A stretch of 64,000 nucleotides of DNA from Novosphingobium sp. EMRT-2 (GCF_005145025.1 NZ_CP039695.1:1483501-1547500), one strand, 5' to 3'; counted from the stretch's first letter, positions 7,506-17,031 are shown. Notes: generated by a model not told the origin, from the sequence alone. Translations and numbers: made by a program.

Positions 7506-8472
7506 ATGCAGCTTCCAACTACCATAAACGTGCTTCCAGCCGTTTCTGAAACGCCGGATTTCGCGCTCGACGATTTACGCGTGTTCTCGAGCATCCCCAA
7601 TGCTCATTACGATGTGGTGCCCCTGCTCGGCATGGTCGCGGTTTACGAAACCGACACCCTTACACGCGCTCGACATCAGGGCGCTTGCTGCAATCGCGCT
7701 CCGGGATGGGATGTCTCTAGTTCGCTCCGGCGGCGGTCGGGGCTGCTTCGCGAAATGGCAGACGCTCGCCGATGACATCGGGGTCGACATCGCCCGATTT
7801 TCGAAATCCCTCAAACGGCTGCGCGAGTTCGGTTACGTCGTGATTGAGCAGCAGGACGATGACCGCCGACGCAAAACAATCCGGGTCGTATATCCCGAAA
7901 ATAGTTGCACTGAGCGACAAGTATCTAATGCGGAAATGGTTGCCACCAGCGACAACAATCTCAGCGAAATGGTTGACATGGGAGACAACCAATCGGGCGA
8001 GATAGTTGACATACGCGATTTTGAAACCCGCAGAAATCTGCCAAAAACTACCCCCTATTATATTCCCTTAAAGGGGGAATTACATGTTGCCGAAGCAAGA
8101 GGATTATATGCTGTTGAAACAGCGCGCCGGTTTGGCGCGTGTGATGACGATGATGATTTTTCAGATGAGATAGCGAACGCTGTCCAGCAGGTCGGCAAGC
8201 GTGCTTCCAAGGCGGAGCTTCCAACCAGCGGCATCCGCCTGAACGACATTCTACCTGGCGCTTGGAAGAGCAAGTCCATTGGCGCCTGCCTCGCAGGACT
8301 CGAGCGCGGGCTGCAACTCATCGGCTACCGCACAGACCGCCTGATCCCGGAGGACGCGGAGTCCGTCCAACGGTTCCTGTCGAGCCTGGCTAACGTCAGC
8401 GCCGGCGAGCAAGATGGATACCGCGCCGAGCGGATGCTCGAACGGATCGAACAAGCGGAAGCCGCGGCATGA
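7506..8472 (+). pseudogene. Winged-helix (replication-initiator-like) protein with a +1-type frameshift
   Basis: The start at 7506 gives MQLPTTINVLPAVSETPDFALDDLRVF...VYETDT, then the sense-like sequence switches frame near 7,655-7,665 to HALDIRALAAIALRDGMSLV. The second frame carries a winged-helix domain (TLADDIGVDIARFSKSLKRLREFGYVVIEQQDDDRRRKTIRVVYP), an acidic linker and a helical C-terminus ending at 8472. The wHTH plus position suggest a plasmid- or phage-style replication or regulatory protein. In the second frame the residues before the switch look like noise, so a one-base indel (or sequencing error) in one ancestral gene is the simplest reading. Confidence 0.65.
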
Positions 8473-8564
8473 CTCGCGCGCCTCATCTCGAACCAGTTCA
8501 CCCCGTGAGCGCCGGCACGAGTGCCCGCGTGCCGTCGCTCCACCACCATCGGAGACTATCGTGA
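8469..8564 (+). CDS. Very short ORF linked by overlaps (doubtful)
   Basis: 31 codons. The ATG overlaps the previous stop (ATGA) and the TGA overlaps the next GTG start (GTGA). The product is His/Arg-rich (PSLHHHRRLS) with no domain. The double overlap is the only support, and it may be a translational-coupling leader rather than a functional protein. Confidence 0.3.
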   Translation: MTRAPHLEPVHPVSAGTSARVPSLHHHRRLS

Positions 8565-8833
8565 TCAATGCCGCCATTGACCGGGCACCGCTTCAGCGCG
8601 CCTCCCGAAACTTCAGATCAGAAACCGAACGCCGCGTTGAACGCGCAGCCCTGATCGCATCCGACCAGGCAAGCCGGATCGCAGTGCGCTCGATCCGCGA
8701 AGCAATGGCGGGGGCTGACGGGACCTCTGAGCAAAGACTGGCGTCGCTCTTTTCTGCCGAAATACACTCGCGGAACCACCTGCGCCTTGACTGTAGCGCG
8801 ACGATTACGGAGTCCGGTCGGCGTCAATTATGA
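8561..8833 (+). pseudogene. Hypothetical protein gene split by IS21 near its 3' end
   Basis: GTG start at 8561. The first 77 codons (ending HLRLD at 8791) belong to the host gene, and the IS then supplies a different tail and a stop at 8833. If the IS and one target copy are removed, the frame continues exactly at 11589 for 12 more codons (RRPTPQKGVRDS) to a TGA at 11625-11627, giving an ancestral protein of 89 residues. It is helical and Arg-rich with no recognised domain. The truncated version may still work, since only the last dozen residues are changed. Confidence 0.6.
8785..8791. repeat. Left copy of the IS21 target-site duplication
   Basis: CCTTGAC, identical to 11582-11588. Seven bases is within the 4-8 bp range known for IS21. 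Confidence 0.88.
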
Positions 8834-9050
8834 TGGCCGATAGGTGGCCGCGCCGGTTGGTGAATTCTGGCTACCATTTGCTGTTGCGGGGAGCAACCGT
8901 CGAGCGACAATTACGACGCTGGGTAATTGTCGCTGACGCTGGCCGGAAGCGAGGGTCTGAAGCGCATGGGATGGTTGGCATGTAATTGCCGCTGGCGACA
9001 ATTACCCGTTGCCTCAGCAAGGGTGCTCCCGAGCGCGAAGCCAGCGACAA

Positions 9051-9860
9051 TTATGATGGCCGGTCCGGGGCGCCATTCGGCGGGTCGTAATCGCCGGCGT
9101 TGATACGGGCGACGGCGGAACGTTTGCGGTAGCTTTCGCCGTTCATCTCGATGATGATCGAGTGGTGCACGAGGCGGTCGATCGCGGCGACAGTCATAGC
9201 GGGATCAGGGAAGACGTTGTCCCATGCCGAAAATGGCTGGTTGGCGGTAATGGCGAGCGAGTGGCGTTCGTAGCGGTGGGCGATGAGCTCGAACAAGGCG
9301 CTGGTCTCGACCTGGTCCTTGCGGACGTAGGACAGATCGTCGAGCACGATGAGATCGAACTTGTCGAGCTTGTCGAGCATGGCGGGTAGGCTGAGGTCGC
9401 GGCGCGCGGACTGGAGCTTCTGGACCATGTCGGTGGTGGAGCAGAACAGGACGCGCCGCCCCGTGTCGATGAGGGCATGACCAATGGCAGCAACTGCGTG
9501 CGTCTTGCCGGTCCCGCTCTGGCCGAACAGCAGCAGGTTGCCGCCGCTCTCGATCCAGTCGTCACCGGCGGCGAGGGACAAGAGGTGCGGTTTGCGGATG
9601 CCGGGGGCTGCGTCGAAATCGAAGGTGGCGAAGGTCTTGCCTGCGGGCAAGCCGGACTGGTCGCGATGGCGCTGGATGCGCCGGGAGGAGCGATCGGCCA
9701 TCTCGATCTCGAGAAGCGAGGCCAGCAGGTTGGCGGCCGGCCAGCCATCGCGATCGGCGGTGTCGGTGAGGCGCTTCCAGTTGCGGTTGATACTCGGCAG
9801 GCGCAAGGCCTTGAGCAGGGTAGGCAGCACGGCGGCGGCCTGGTCCTTGGTGCGGGTCAT
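9051..9860 (-). CDS. istB: IS21 transposition helper ATPase IstB
   Basis: 269 residues, DnaC-like AAA+ ATPase. Walker A is GQSGTGKTH (near residue 115) and Walker B is LIVLDDLSYV; the C-terminus has ATVAAIDRLVHHSIIIEM-type sensor sequence. IstB assembles on target DNA and stimulates the IstA transposase, controlling target choice. The ATG overlaps the istA stop by one base (TGATG), the usual coupling in the family. A standard IstB length indicates an intact gene. Confidence 0.95.
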   Translation of the reverse strand: MTRTKDQAAAVLPTLLKALRLPSINRNWKRLTDTADRDGWPAANLLASLLEIEMADRSSRRIQRHRDQSGLPAGKTFATFDFDAAPGIRKPHLLSLAAGDDWIESGGNLLLFGQSGTGKTHAVAAIGHALIDTGRRVLFCSTTDMVQKLQSARRDLSLPAMLDKLDKFDLIVLDDLSYVRKDQVETSALFELIAHRYERHSLAITANQPFSAWDNVFPDPAMTVAAIDRLVHHSIIIEMNGESYRKRSAVARINAGDYDPPNGAPDRPS

Positions 9861-11365
9861 CAGTACACCTCCCCGCTGGCGATCAAGCTGTTGTAGCTGT
9901 GCAGATCGGGAGGCGGGATAGTGACATCGCGCTGCGATCTTGCGGTTGGCAGGAACTCGTCCCTGAGCGCATCGACATCGGGCAAGCGCCCTCTGTCGAG
10001 TGCCTCATCGATCCGCCGGGCCAGCACGTCGACACAGTCGCCCCTGGCGGCGATATCGAGCAGCGCGACGGCATCGCGGCAGGCCTGCCGTCCATCGAGT
10101 TGGGCATCGAAGGCTTGCCAGGCCCGCCGGTAGGCGTGATCGGGGAACAGGGCTTCGCGGTAGACGAGGTTGCGCAGCGCACCAGGCTTGCGGCGCAGGT
10201 TACCGATCATGTGCCGGAAATCGATGCTGTGCCCCCGGTGGGGATGGCTGATCCGCACACGCGGCGTGGACATTACCCTGTCCGGACCGAGGAAGAGCTC
10301 AATGCGATCGTCAAAGAGATGCGCGTTGAGGCGCCGTCCGACGAGGCGGGAAGGCACCGAATAGGTAACCCGATCGATGGCGACGGTGCCGTTGCGGGTG
10401 ACATCGACGGTGACCATGGCGAAATCGGTGGTTCGCCTTGCGGGCAGCGCCTTGAGTACCCTGCGTTCTGCATCGATGTGCGCAGCATGCCGCCGGTTCT
10501 GTCTGGCGACCTGCGCCTCAACGAACTCGCGCCAGGCCTCGATGCTGACGAAATCGCGGCTTCCCCGCCGGCGTAAGGCCTGATCGAGCCGTCGCTTGAG
10601 ATGGGCATGGGGACCTTCGATCGATCCGTTCTCGTGCGCCTCGCCGCGGTTGTTGCGGGTAGCGAGCATGCCGTAATGACGGCACAGCTCGTCATAGCTT
10701 CGGGTAAAATCCCGCTGCGCATCGGCGTCGAGGTTTTTGTAGGCGGCTGACAGGGAATCGCTGCGGTGTTCGGCCGGCGCGCCGCCCAGCTTCCACAAGG
10801 CATCCTGCAGGTGCTCCGAAAGGGCGGCAAAGCTCTCCCCGCCCAGCACGACAGCCGCATGCTCCCAGCCACTCGCCGCCAAGCGGAAGTGGTAAAGGCG
10901 ATAGGCCAGGGTCTCGCCGGCAACGGTGACCTTGAGACTGTCGCATACCGTGAAATCCGACAGGCCCTGCCGACCGGGCTCATGATGCTGCGGGAAGAAG
11001 ATCTCCTTCTCGCCGCCGTGCAGTGCCCGCCAGCGGGCGATCCGGCGTTCAAGTGTTCGTCGTATCGCATCGGGAACAGCATCCTCGCCGAACTCGTCCT
11101 GGAGCGTCTCGAAGACCGTGACGGCAATGATACCGTCGATCTGGAGCAACTCCTCGACGCGTGGCCAGAATGGCTCGAGCGGATCGGCGCGGGTGCGCCA
11201 GTGGCGCTCCTTCTTCTTCTGGGACGGAAGCTGCGGATCGTTCTCGATCCGGCGTGCGCTGCGCTCGCTGATACCGGCCTTGGCAGCCGCGACGGCCTGG
11301 GTGTGTTGGCGACGATGGGTCATGAAGAGAAATACCTGCTGATCGGAAATGTGGTGGCCCGGCAT
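9860..11365 (-). CDS. istA: IS21 DDE transposase IstA
   Basis: 501 residues, full length. An N-terminal HTH region (HTQAVAAAKAGISERSARRIEND) is followed by an RNase-H-fold DDE core with candidate residues Asp in FTVCDSL, Asp in HRSDSLSAAYKN and Glu in NGSIEGPHAHLKRRL. The C-terminal part has VDVTRNGTVAIDRVTYSVPSRLVGRRL, the beta-barrel-like domain of IstA. It cuts and joins the element ends with IstB. The first gene of the pair, it reads toward the left end. Confidence 0.95.
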   Translation of the reverse strand: MPGHHISDQQVFLFMTHRRQHTQAVAAAKAGISERSARRIENDPQLPSQKKKERHWRTRADPLEPFWPRVEELLQIDGIIAVTVFETLQDEFGEDAVPDAIRRTLERRIARWRALHGGEKEIFFPQHHEPGRQGLSDFTVCDSLKVTVAGETLAYRLYHFRLAASGWEHAAVVLGGESFAALSEHLQDALWKLGGAPAEHRSDSLSAAYKNLDADAQRDFTRSYDELCRHYGMLATRNNRGEAHENGSIEGPHAHLKRRLDQALRRRGSRDFVSIEAWREFVEAQVARQNRRHAAHIDAERRVLKALPARRTTDFAMVTVDVTRNGTVAIDRVTYSVPSRLVGRRLNAHLFDDRIELFLGPDRVMSTPRVRISHPHRGHSIDFRHMIGNLRRKPGALRNLVYREALFPDHAYRRAWQAFDAQLDGRQACRDAVALLDIAARGDCVDVLARRIDEALDRGRLPDVDALRDEFLPTARSQRDVTIPPPDLHSYNSLIASGEVY

Positions 11366-11581
11366 CGCAAACCCATCGCTCGTTGTTCGATGAGTGTTCC
11401 GATACCACCGCCCGCCACAGCCCCGATCAGCCCCCCCGAAAGAAGGGGAAAAAGATCGCCACCGGTTGTCTGGTCCGCTCTCCGGTCGGGGCTACGCCCC
11501 TCCCTACGATCAGCCCAGACAACCGATCCTACCGGCCATCATAGTTGCCGCTCAACCGGCCATCGTAGTTGTCGCCACGCA

Positions 11582-11588
11582 CCTTGAC
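11582..11588. repeat. Right copy of the IS21 target-site duplication
   Basis: CCTTGAC, directly after the CA end of the element. An exact duplicate implies no large rearrangement since insertion. Confidence 0.88.
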
Positions 11589-11697
11589 CGTCGCCCAACA
11601 CCGCAAAAAGGTGTGAGGGATAGTTGACTGCTGTTTTGTACCCGTCGACGAAATTCATAGGACGGATCTCAGCACCAACTCTTACTGCCCGTCGCCG

Positions 11698-12654
11698 CTA
11701 GCACGTCGGTTCGCCTTTATTCATCTTCTTCAACCGGTTGTGAAGATCACTCCATATCGGTTCTCCCGAATCTATCGGGGACTGCCCGAAAGGCAGCGAC
11801 ACTGCGCCGGATCGGCCGGTGTCCAGATCATGGAAAATGATGGCTGCGTCATAAGCTTTGCTTAAAGCGCCCGGCACAAGGGCTGCACGGAGTTCGTCAT
11901 CTGCATTGGGAGCCACAAACCCGATCCCGAAGGGCACAGAAACCTTGGCCTTAGGAGGTATGTTGACAGGGGAGAGCGTCCACTCCACCCCTCCACCGTT
12001 TTGAGCATTCAAGTCGTTCTTGTTCAACTGACGCTCCCAGCGCCCCTTTCCATCTCCGCTAAGCTTTGCCGACAAGCCCTCACCCTTAATTGTAAGTTCC
12101 CACGACAATCTAAGGGGGCGGTCGGTGAGATTTCGTAAGTCAAAACTCGATATCCCGAGCATGACGTCATCATTTTCGACGTCGCCCACCTTCCCGAAAT
12201 TGGCATATCCAGCTACTGGCCACTTGATGCAGGTAGTGGCGAGCGGAAGCCCCGGAACAAGCGTCTCGGGATGAATGTAACCTGGCACTGGGGGCTCGAG
12301 AAGGAGCAGAAGAGGTGGAACGGGTAAACGCTTTGGTTTTGGCGTATACCATGCCTCTGCGCGCTCCAAGCCAACGTGAACTACTAGTAGCACAGCAGCC
12401 ACCAGGAACCGATTCATGCGGGTGAGACGCTTTGTCGTAACGCTAAAGAATAAGATCGATAGGCATAGCAGAAACGATGCCGCAATCATCAATCTAGCAA
12501 CAAAAAGTGTGTTCAGCCCAGCGGTCGCCAGCGAGCCCAAGAGCAATGCCGCTGCGGTGCTGATTAGCAGCGAACCAATCGGATGGCTGGCAACAGCTCT
12601 AAGAATTGGAATAGACATCGCAAGCAGGATGCGAACGCCCAACGATAGCGTCAA
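11698..12654 (-). CDS. Membrane-anchored hypothetical protein
   Basis: 318 residues. The first 120 include about three hydrophobic segments (SLLISTAAALLLGSLATAGL, RLMIAASFLLCLSILFF, FLVAAVLLVVHVGL), followed by a Pro-rich hinge (PKPKRLPVPPLLLLLEPPVP) and a probably extracytoplasmic beta-rich domain. No family recognised. Its start at 12654 is uncertain; ATG 12615 is an alternative. It stands alone, next to the IS21 insertion, with no obvious operon partner. Confidence 0.55.
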   Translation of the reverse strand: MTLSLGVRILLAMSIPILRAVASHPIGSLLISTAAALLLGSLATAGLNTLFVARLMIAASFLLCLSILFFSVTTKRLTRMNRFLVAAVLLVVHVGLERAEAWYTPKPKRLPVPPLLLLLEPPVPGYIHPETLVPGLPLATTCIKWPVAGYANFGKVGDVENDDVMLGISSFDLRNLTDRPLRLSWELTIKGEGLSAKLSGDGKGRWERQLNKNDLNAQNGGGVEWTLSPVNIPPKAKVSVPFGIGFVAPNADDELRAALVPGALSKAYDAAIIFHDLDTGRSGAVSLPFGQSPIDSGEPIWSDLHNRLKKMNKGEPTC

Positions 12655-13272
12655 GGTGCTGACAGCTCAATCGCACCAAAGAAAGCGGAGTTATCGCGCC
12701 GGCGGCCGGGACTAAAACTTCAAACTATCGATAACGTCATAACCTCACGCAGTGAGAACAAAAGCGGTTCCACAGCGCTTATGTCGTTCAATCCGCCCAG
12801 GTAGGACCCGCGATTTCGCCGCCGTTTCCCGTCTGACGGGCGCTGAGAGGCAATACCCCATTCGGATGGATCAGGAGATGGTTTCGACATTATCGAGCCG
12901 GGTGCGCTTACAGCGGCAAATTCGGCAAGGAAGCGCGCAGTAGCGGAGTGAAGCTGTCTGGGCTGGTATCAGACGCTTTGGATCGGAAGGCGCAACGGGG
13001 TTACTACATCAACGCCCTTGAGATCCGCGACCAGAGGTCATTGCCAAACGCCGCTAGCTGTCCCGATGGATCTTCCTGCACCGGATTGAATATGGTCCAC
13101 CGCAAGTTCCAATCGAGGGCAAGCGCCGGTGCCAGATCGGATCGGTTGTCCGCTTCGCCGCTTACAAGAACGATCGGAACAGCCACAGCATCGAAGCCGT
13201 CCGTTCGATCATAATTTCGATGGCAACCGGGCCGGCACCAAACATTGTACCTGTCACTGACGTACTCGCAGC
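12655..13272. other. 618-bp stretch without a supported gene
   Basis: Only ORFs of 60-88 codons occur, none with a good RBS plus a recognisable motif. The minus-strand frame 13004-13186 (VPIVLVSGEADNRSDLAPALALDWNLRW) has protein-like composition and could be a degraded remnant, but I cannot support a gene. No terminator or repeat was noticed. Confidence 0.4.
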
Positions 13273-13833
13273 CTAGATCAGCGCCCGCCCGAGCAACCCT
13301 ATCGGCGCAATCAGACCGCAGGCCAGAATAACCGCGCAGCCGGTCCCACCAGCACCATTCGAGGACGGTCCAGCCGTATCGACCTCTCCATTCTCCGCCT
13401 GCCGCTTCATCTCCCTGATCACATTGTCGATCTTGCTCTTTGCCTCACCGAATAGATCGAGTGCCACCACCTGTCCGCCACGGACGTTCTGCTTTGCGGT
13501 GCCAGACACTTCGAACAGGTACGGCGACACCTCATTGTAGATGATTGTGCCGCTGACCCCGGTCCATGACCCCATTGTCATGCCCGTGGTGAAGGTGATG
13601 GTGCCGGAGGCCTCGTCGACCGCGTCAACGCGATAGTTCGACGCCTGCACGGCAGACTTGCACAGAGCCACCATCATTTCGCGCGTTGCACTAAAACGCC
13701 CGTCAACGAATGAGGGACGGTCCGGGGCCGTAGCCGTCTCTTCTCCGACCACGACAGGGGCACCGCATCCTGGGCAGGTTGCCGCCTGGTCCGAAATGTC
13801 ACGATTGCATTCAGAGCATTTGATGAGCGCCAT
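13273..13833 (-). CDS. Zinc-ribbon membrane-associated hypothetical protein
   Basis: 186 residues from ATG 13833 (MALIKCSECNRDISDQAATCPGCGAP). The N-terminal CxxC...CxxC motif is a zinc ribbon of the double-Cys type. A middle beta-rich domain (SGTITFTTGMTMGSWTGVSGTIIYNEVSP) follows, and the C-terminus is hydrophobic (GTGCAVILACGLIAPIGLLG), a likely single membrane anchor. Such zinc-ribbon-plus-TM proteins are common and uncharacterised. It sits in a run of minus-strand envelope-type genes. Confidence 0.6.
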   Translation of the reverse strand: MALIKCSECNRDISDQAATCPGCGAPVVVGEETATAPDRPSFVDGRFSATREMMVALCKSAVQASNYRVDAVDEASGTITFTTGMTMGSWTGVSGTIIYNEVSPYLFEVSGTAKQNVRGGQVVALDLFGEAKSKIDNVIREMKRQAENGEVDTAGPSSNGAGGTGCAVILACGLIAPIGLLGRALI

Positions 13834-13872
13834 ACAACCCACCCGCCTTGCAGTTACGCCAGTGGTGGCTGG

Positions 13873-14715
13873 TCAATCCACCGCGAAATCGAAGATGCGG
13901 GCTGTCACCGCGCCCCCAGCCCCGCCGCCTGCGAGCGAGTAGATGAAACCGTACTCGCCCTTTGCTAATTGCGCGGTGGGCTGGACGCGGAAGACGCCGG
14001 GCCTAACCATCTGATAGTCGAAGCCGATGCGATCCTTGTCCATGACGCCGGTCTTGGCGCCGGCGAGATTGATACTGCCGACGCGCGCTTCACGACGTCC
14101 GCTCTTTTCCATGAGGTGGACAAGCGTGAATTCGGCCGCCGAGGTCACGGTCGCGGCGGTGCCCGATGCCCAGGTCACGGCGGCATTCTGGGTATTCGGA
14201 TTGGATTCGTCGAAGAAGAAATAGAACGTCGGCTGTTTCGCCGGCGTGTGCGTCCGGGCCGAAGCGTTCTGGATCGCCGCTTTCACGCTCATGGAAGCGA
14301 TGCCGCCGGTCAATGCATACCCGAACAGGCCTCCGGTCTTGGCCTGGTTGGTGACGGTCGGATCGATCCGCACCATCTTTTGGGCCATGTCGTTCAAGAG
14401 GTAGACACCCGGGGCATGCGGGACGGCCGGGTCTGGCGAGTCCAGCGACAACTGCGCCGGGGCAGCACTCACTGCCGGCGCCTCGAGCAGCGCCGCAATC
14501 ACCGGCCCGGACACCCCCTTCTTCTTCAGATCAAGGATCTGATCGACGCTCAGATCCATGTGGGTCGCCGAGTTTTTGACCTTGGCAACGACCGCCTCAT
14601 CACCAATGCCGGATTGTGACAACAGGATGATCTCATCCAGAGTGAGAGGTGACGCCATCGCTGGCACAGAGAGACCCGCGGCGACGAGCGCCATAACGCA
14701 CCCAACGGTTTTCAT
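13873..14715 (-). CDS. Exported hypothetical protein
   Basis: 280 residues with a clear Sec signal peptide (MKTVGCVMALVAAGLSVPAMA). After it comes a helical repeat-like segment (LTLDEIILLSQSGIGDEAVVAKVKNSATHMDLSVDQILDLKKKGVSGPVIAALLEAP) that recurs in bacterial periplasmic proteins. The remainder is beta-rich, ending KGEYGFIYSLAGGGAGGAVTARIFDFAVD. Start ATG 14715 was chosen because it begins the signal peptide. Probably periplasmic or outer-membrane associated; function unknown. Confidence 0.65.
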   Translation of the reverse strand: MKTVGCVMALVAAGLSVPAMASPLTLDEIILLSQSGIGDEAVVAKVKNSATHMDLSVDQILDLKKKGVSGPVIAALLEAPAVSAAPAQLSLDSPDPAVPHAPGVYLLNDMAQKMVRIDPTVTNQAKTGGLFGYALTGGIASMSVKAAIQNASARTHTPAKQPTFYFFFDESNPNTQNAAVTWASGTAATVTSAAEFTLVHLMEKSGRREARVGSINLAGAKTGVMDKDRIGFDYQMVRPGVFRVQPTAQLAKGEYGFIYSLAGGGAGGAVTARIFDFAVD

Positions 14716-14866
14716 AATGCCCCCCGAAGAATCGATGCAGCTTGATGGCATGCTGCGATGACAGTGGCGAGCCGAGGATTGATCAAATTTGGCGGCGCCG
14801 GATCATGCATTGTATCGGAGAGGTCATCCGCGGACAGGTCCCATTCCGATGGATGGGTCGATAGGG

Positions 14867-15403
14867 CTAGGGCTTCTCGTTCATCAGCCCGGGCGGAAGC
14901 TCCAGCCTGATTACCTTCCACGTTGCGAACCCACGTCTCTCGAGCAAAAATGAAGGCCCTTCCTGGTTCAGTTTCACATTGCGCAACCGAACCCGGAACC
15001 GATCGAGAGACACGTACCTTGCCTGACTTTGGATGTCTGGATTGTCCTCGATCTTGGTCTTTTCCGTCGGATTTTGGCCTCGGAGGATCGCGGCAATTCC
15101 ATCTGGTGTGACGTAGGCATCGATCATACGATCCACGATGCCAGGAAGGACAAGTAGGCCCAGACCAGAGAACGGATTGTTTTTCATCTCTGGATCGTTC
15201 TGCATCTTATTCACTAGCGCGGCCGTCATCTGCGATTTCAGATTGTCACGAACGGCCGGAAAATCGACGTTTGCCTCAAGCTTGTCAGAGTCCGCATCTA
15301 TCGCAGCGGCTCGCAGCGAATGCAGCGCATAGTATGGCGATCCGCCGTAGATGCCGATCGCAACCAGACCAATTGCCATAGCGATTAGGATCGACTTCTT
15401 CAT
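14867..15403 (-). CDS. DUF2939-like exported protein
   Basis: 178 residues from ATG 15403 with an N-terminal hydrophobic anchor (KKSILIAMAIGLVAIGIYG). The following YYALHSLRAAAIDADSDKLEANVDFPAVRDNLKSQ matches DUF2939 proteins, which have a single TM and a periplasmic domain of unknown function. A further conserved element is the Phe/Arg-rich C-terminal strand region (RFRVRLRNVKLNQEGPSFLLERRGF). No enzymatic residues are known for the family. Confidence 0.75.
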   Translation of the reverse strand: MKKSILIAMAIGLVAIGIYGGSPYYALHSLRAAAIDADSDKLEANVDFPAVRDNLKSQMTAALVNKMQNDPEMKNNPFSGLGLLVLPGIVDRMIDAYVTPDGIAAILRGQNPTEKTKIEDNPDIQSQARYVSLDRFRVRLRNVKLNQEGPSFLLERRGFATWKVIRLELPPGLMNEKP

Positions 15404-15680
15404 TTCAACCCTCGAGAATCGACGCTGATATTCAAGACCACTTTGGGTGTACGGGAAAGACGCCGGCGAGAGGCAGACTGAAATAGATCGGATTTGACCA
15501 CCGGCATCGACCAAAGAGCACCCAGCGACTTAGGGCGCGTGGAAGAATTCCGCTTTGGAGGATGTCTGCTATTCGGGATCGCCGACGAGCGTTCGAACGG
15601 CAAGGAGGGCGGGGTAATCGGACATTAGGCTGACGGCATTATCGGAGCTTGCTTGAAACGCGACAATGAGATGAACGGCT

Positions 15681-16130
15681 ATGAGCTATTCTGACGAACT
15701 TGATGCGGTGCTGGCGCGGGACGATGCTGACAAGTTGATCCGACAGCTTGACGCTTACGCCAGCTATTATGCCAATGGAGAGGGTGAGTGGCCAGAAGAA
15801 CACGTTGAGGATTTCAGCGAGATTCTGGAATGCCACAATTACGATTCTGAACAGGCGCTAGCCTACGTTATCCTCGCAGTAGCCCGCGTGGACGATGCAG
15901 ATTTCCTTCGCCTCATGGGATGCAGCCTCCTCGAAGACGTGCTGCGAAATCCGTCGGACGAGATATTGCAGCGCATTGTCGCTCAGGCACGCAAATCGGC
16001 GCGGTTTCGTTGGATGCTTAGCTGTCCATTCAAAGTAGCACTGGCCGTCAATGCTTGGGATGCGATAGAAGCCTTCCGCATTACAGGTCCACATGATGAG
16101 CCACCTCTCGACACCTTGCCTTCTAGGTAG
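15681..16130 (+). CDS. Acidic hypothetical protein, possibly immunity-like
   Basis: 149 residues, acidic and helical (SYSDELDAVLARDDADKLIRQLDAYASYY). The repeated helical pattern with VARVDDADFLRLMGCSLLEDVLRN is reminiscent of HEAT-like DUF6869-type proteins that occur beside toxin systems, but this is a weak resemblance. It stands alone on the plus strand. No toxin is next to it. Confidence 0.5.
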   Translation: MSYSDELDAVLARDDADKLIRQLDAYASYYANGEGEWPEEHVEDFSEILECHNYDSEQALAYVILAVARVDDADFLRLMGCSLLEDVLRNPSDEILQRIVAQARKSARFRWMLSCPFKVALAVNAWDAIEAFRITGPHDEPPLDTLPSR

Positions 16131-16260
16131 CTATTGTCCGCAATCGCGGCGTGTCCGGAAGGGCGCTTGTCGTCGAAACTTGGTGGATTGCGGTCATGCA
16201 GCTTATCGATGACGTAGGGCGTGAAACCACATAAATTGACCGTCAAACCGGGGGCAATCA

Positions 16261-16467
16261 ATGACAGAGATTTGCATCGGCGGTCGGTATCTCATCGATG
16301 GATATCCAGCGACCGTAATTGGCATCCTTGCCGGCCGGCAGTTTGCCGCAGGATATCCCGCGGACGAATGGGCTGATGTTCTTGGGACCGGCATACTTGT
16401 CAACGATGATCAGGCGGGGCTGTTGCATTACCCTGACCTTGGAGACATCCGCATCGAACCTTTATGA
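16261..16467 (+). CDS. Small hypothetical protein
   Basis: 68 residues (TEICIGGRYLIDGYPATVIGILAGRQFAAGYPADEW), probably all beta, SH3-like in feel. Purine-rich GGGGGCAATCA precedes the ATG. It is in a low-density region between the accessory cluster and the metabolic chromosome. No function recognised. Confidence 0.4.
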   Translation: MTEICIGGRYLIDGYPATVIGILAGRQFAAGYPADEWADVLGTGILVNDDQAGLLHYPDLGDIRIEPL

Positions 16468-17031
16468 CTGCAGATGGGCGTTCCGGTAAGACCGCTCTCA
16501 AGGGAAAATTTGGGATAGCTGCCGCTCCGGCCACGCCCGAATTTGTCTACGCCGTCTAGCCAATTCCGAGACCACGGCAGCGCTGCAAAGCCCGACCGTC
16601 CTCCGGCCAGGACCGACGCGATCGGCCCCGAAGGCCCGCCAGCCAGCAAAACGGCAAACTGAAACTGAAACTAATGTTTATTGAATCGCAGACCCCTCAC
16701 AGGGAGATGTCTGGAAATGGCAGATTTCCCCATTGGACGTGATCACACTGAGCGATAGCAAGTCGGAGGCGGGGTGAAGATCACTGCCTCGGCTGCACTC
16801 AAGGCCCCGAACACCAAAGCGGCGCAAATTTTTTTCGGGGCAGCATAAGCTAAAAGGGGCTTCAATGGGGGCACTGAAAATCTCGTAAAATCAAAACGAT
16901 ATTTAAATCAACGCACTAATGCGTATTTGAGATGACGTCCCCGACCATAGCGCACTGATGAGTGTCCTGATCGAACTTCGCCAGGCGGCGGGGCGACGCC
17001 ATCCTCGAACACCCCAGTCGCGTTTCGAAAC
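16468..17031. other. 564-bp stretch without a supported gene
   Basis: This is the likely edge of the accessory region. The only notable content is an AT-rich part (about 16,820-16,935: AAATTTTTTTCGGGG and ATATTTAAATCAACGCAC). No tRNA, attachment repeat or terminator could be defined. Confidence 0.45.

Larger units (their letters stand above)
8792..11581 (-). mobile_element. Complete IS21-family insertion sequence
   Basis: A 2,790-bp element carrying istA and istB on the minus strand. The ends are imperfect inverted repeats that begin TG and end CA: left TGTAGCGCGACGATTACG, right (reverse complement) TGCGTGGCGACAACTACG. Both are followed by an inner CAA(T/C)TATGATGGCCG repeat, the multiple-terminal-repeat layout typical of IS21. 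It is flanked by a direct repeat CCTTGAC on each side. Both transposition genes are intact, so it is probably functional. Confidence 0.93.

Noticed and set aside
7640-7670. Programmed ribosomal frameshift in the winged-helix gene
   Set aside because: No X-XXY-YYZ slippery site or downstream pseudoknot was evident, so a mutation or sequencing error is simpler.
9477-9921. Plus-strand ORFs of 139-145 codons opposite istB
   Set aside because: High-GC antisense shadows of istB, which has Walker motifs and the right length.
12948-13214. Plus-strand 88-codon ORF and the opposing 60-codon ORF
   Set aside because: No convincing RBS or domain and the two overlap. A transposase remnant was considered but no clear family motif could be read.
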